Of a stretch of 5,044 nt of DNA, positions 4,116 to 5,044 are shown piece by piece. The position numbers and the translations under genes were made by a program. The notes under the pieces were generated by a model. That model saw only the letters and a list, made by a program, of their open reading frames with translations. It was not told the origin of the DNA and ran no database searches. Source of the DNA: Flavobacterium sp. (GTDB lineage Bacteria > Bacteroidota > Bacteroidia > Flavobacteriales > Flavobacteriaceae); assembly GCA_003449615.1 (NCBI GenBank), contig DMHA01000252.1, positions 1-5,044 on the forward strand, in the 5' to 3' direction. Position 1 is the stretch's first letter, and every line of letters begins with the position of its first letter.

Positions 4116-5044
4116 ATGTCTTTAAAACCTTTTTTTGCTAAACTTTTTGCCAAAATAATCTATCGAAAAACGCAAACGTGGGCAAATAATCCAATTGAAA
4201 CTCAGCATCGGGTTTTCGAGGAATTAATCCGTCAAGCGAAAAGAACCCAATTTGGGATGGACCATCATTTTGACCAAATCAACACTTTTGAAGATTTTGC
4301 CAAAAACGTTCCCGTTCGCGATTATGAAGGCTTGAAACCCTATATTGATAAAGTGGTAAATGGCGAAGAAAATGTGCTTTGGAAAGGCAAACCGTTGTAT
4401 TTTGCCAAAACATCGGGAACCACATCGGGAGCCAAATACATTCCGCTGACCAAAGAATCGATGCCATTTCACATTGAAGCAGCACGAAATGCTATTCTGC
4501 ATTACATTCACGAAACCGGAAACGCCGATTTTGTCGATGGGAAAATGATTTTCCTGCAAGGAAGTCCAATTCTCGAAGAAAAAAACGGTGTGAAATTGGG
4601 AAGATTATCCGGAATTGTGGCGCATTTTGTTCCGAAATATTTACAAAAAAACCGATTACCTTCATGGGAAACCAATTGCATCGAAGATTGGGAAACCAAA
4701 GTAAATGCGATAGTCGAAGAAACTTTCGACCAGAATATGACTGTTATTTCTGGAATTCCTTCTTGGGTACAAATGTATTTTGAAAAGCTTTCGCAAAAAG
4801 GCAAAAAGCCAGTTGGAGAAATCTTCAAAAACTTCAATTTGTTTATTTATGGTGGCGTCAATTATGAACCGTATCGCGCCAAATTTGAAAACTTGATTGG
4901 AAGGAAAGTAGATAGTATCGAATTATTTCCCGCCTCGGAAGGTTTTTTTGCTTACCAAGACTCCCAAGCTGCAAAAGGAATGTTACTGTTGTTAAATTCT
5001 GGAATATTCTATGAATTCATTAAAAGTGATGATTTTTTTCAAGA
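4116..5044 (+). CDS. GH3-family acyl-adenylate amidosynthetase-like enzyme (3' end outside window)
   Basis: The frame from ATG 4116 stays open to the window end (309 codons of an expected 500 or so). It begins MSLKPFFAKLFAKIIYRKTQ. The GH3 signature is clear: the nucleotide-binding motif FAKTSGTTSGAKYIPLT (residues 96-112), FDQNMTVISGIPSW in the middle, FIYGGVNYEPY near 243-252, and motif II LFPASEGFFAYQ (270-281). GH3 enzymes adenylate a carboxylic acid and join it to an amino acid; plant members conjugate auxin and jasmonate. Bacterial members such as this are often labelled auxin-responsive promoter proteins, a name carried over from plants. Their substrate in flavobacteria is unknown to me. 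The start is ten bases after the previous stop, so the two genes are probably co-transcribed. Identification of the family is firm and the function is not. Confidence 0.93.
   Translation, partial: MSLKPFFAKLFAKIIYRKTQTWANNPIETQHRVFEELIRQAKRTQFGMDHHFDQINTFEDFAKNVPVRDYEGLKPYIDKVVNGEENVLWKGKPLYFAKTSGTTSGAKYIPLTKESMPFHIEAARNAILHYIHETGNADFVDGKMIFLQGSPILEEKNGVKLGRLSGIVAHFVPKYLQKNRLPSWETNCIEDWETKVNAIVEETFDQNMTVISGIPSWVQMYFEKLSQKGKKPVGEIFKNFNLFIYGGVNYEPYRAKFENLIGRKVDSIELFPASEGFFAYQDSQAAKGMLLLLNSGIFYEFIKSDDFFQ

Noticed and set aside
4224..4837. Three minus-strand open frames opposite the GH3 gene
   Set aside because: All lie against the conserved GH3 coding sequence and their Phe-, Ile- and Cys-rich translations resemble antisense artefacts.

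Overview
The window looks like chromosomal DNA of a Flavobacterium-like member of the Bacteroidota. The grounds are high AT content, A-rich leaders with little Shine-Dalgarno signal, several TAnnTTTG boxes (the -7 element of Bacteroidota promoters), and protein sequences of flavobacterial type. No database search was possible; family calls rest on recognised motifs.

Layout. 1-1221 is the 3' part of tex (transcription accessory, RNA-binding protein), with its 5' end outside the window. 1222-1888 is mostly non-coding; it holds one copy of a TTTGGAATTTGGAAT-type repeat, a 56-codon two-helix membrane protein (1431-1601), a strong intrinsic terminator (1711-1745) and a second hairpin (1754-1773). 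1889-2214 is a decayed toxin-antitoxin pair: a DUF433-type antitoxin broken by a one-base frameshift, followed directly by what looks like the last 31 codons of its DUF5615/PIN-like toxin. 2275-3146 is an apparently intact toxin-antitoxin operon: a DUF6922-like antitoxin overlapping, out of frame, an AbiEii-type nucleotidyltransferase toxin. Related copies of the same repeat lie just before and just after this operon. The upstream copy contributes the -33 part of its promoter, and the downstream copy forms part of a hairpin shared with the converging tatA gene.

tatA (3402-3226, minus) encodes a 58-residue Tat translocase subunit. Across a 199-base divergent promoter region, the plus strand carries a 167-residue membrane-anchored protein. 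It resembles the N-terminal half of flavobacterial M23/LytM peptidases but lacks the peptidase domain. Ten bases further on begins a GH3-family acyl-adenylate enzyme, which runs off the end of the window.

Overall, housekeeping genes (tex; tatA/M23-like/GH3) flank a small accessory island of two toxin-antitoxin modules, one dead and one apparently live, bordered by related short repeats. No clearly new system is visible. The points most worth following are the decay of one module beside an intact one, the repeat-derived promoter with an almost leaderless start, and the M23-like protein without its catalytic domain.
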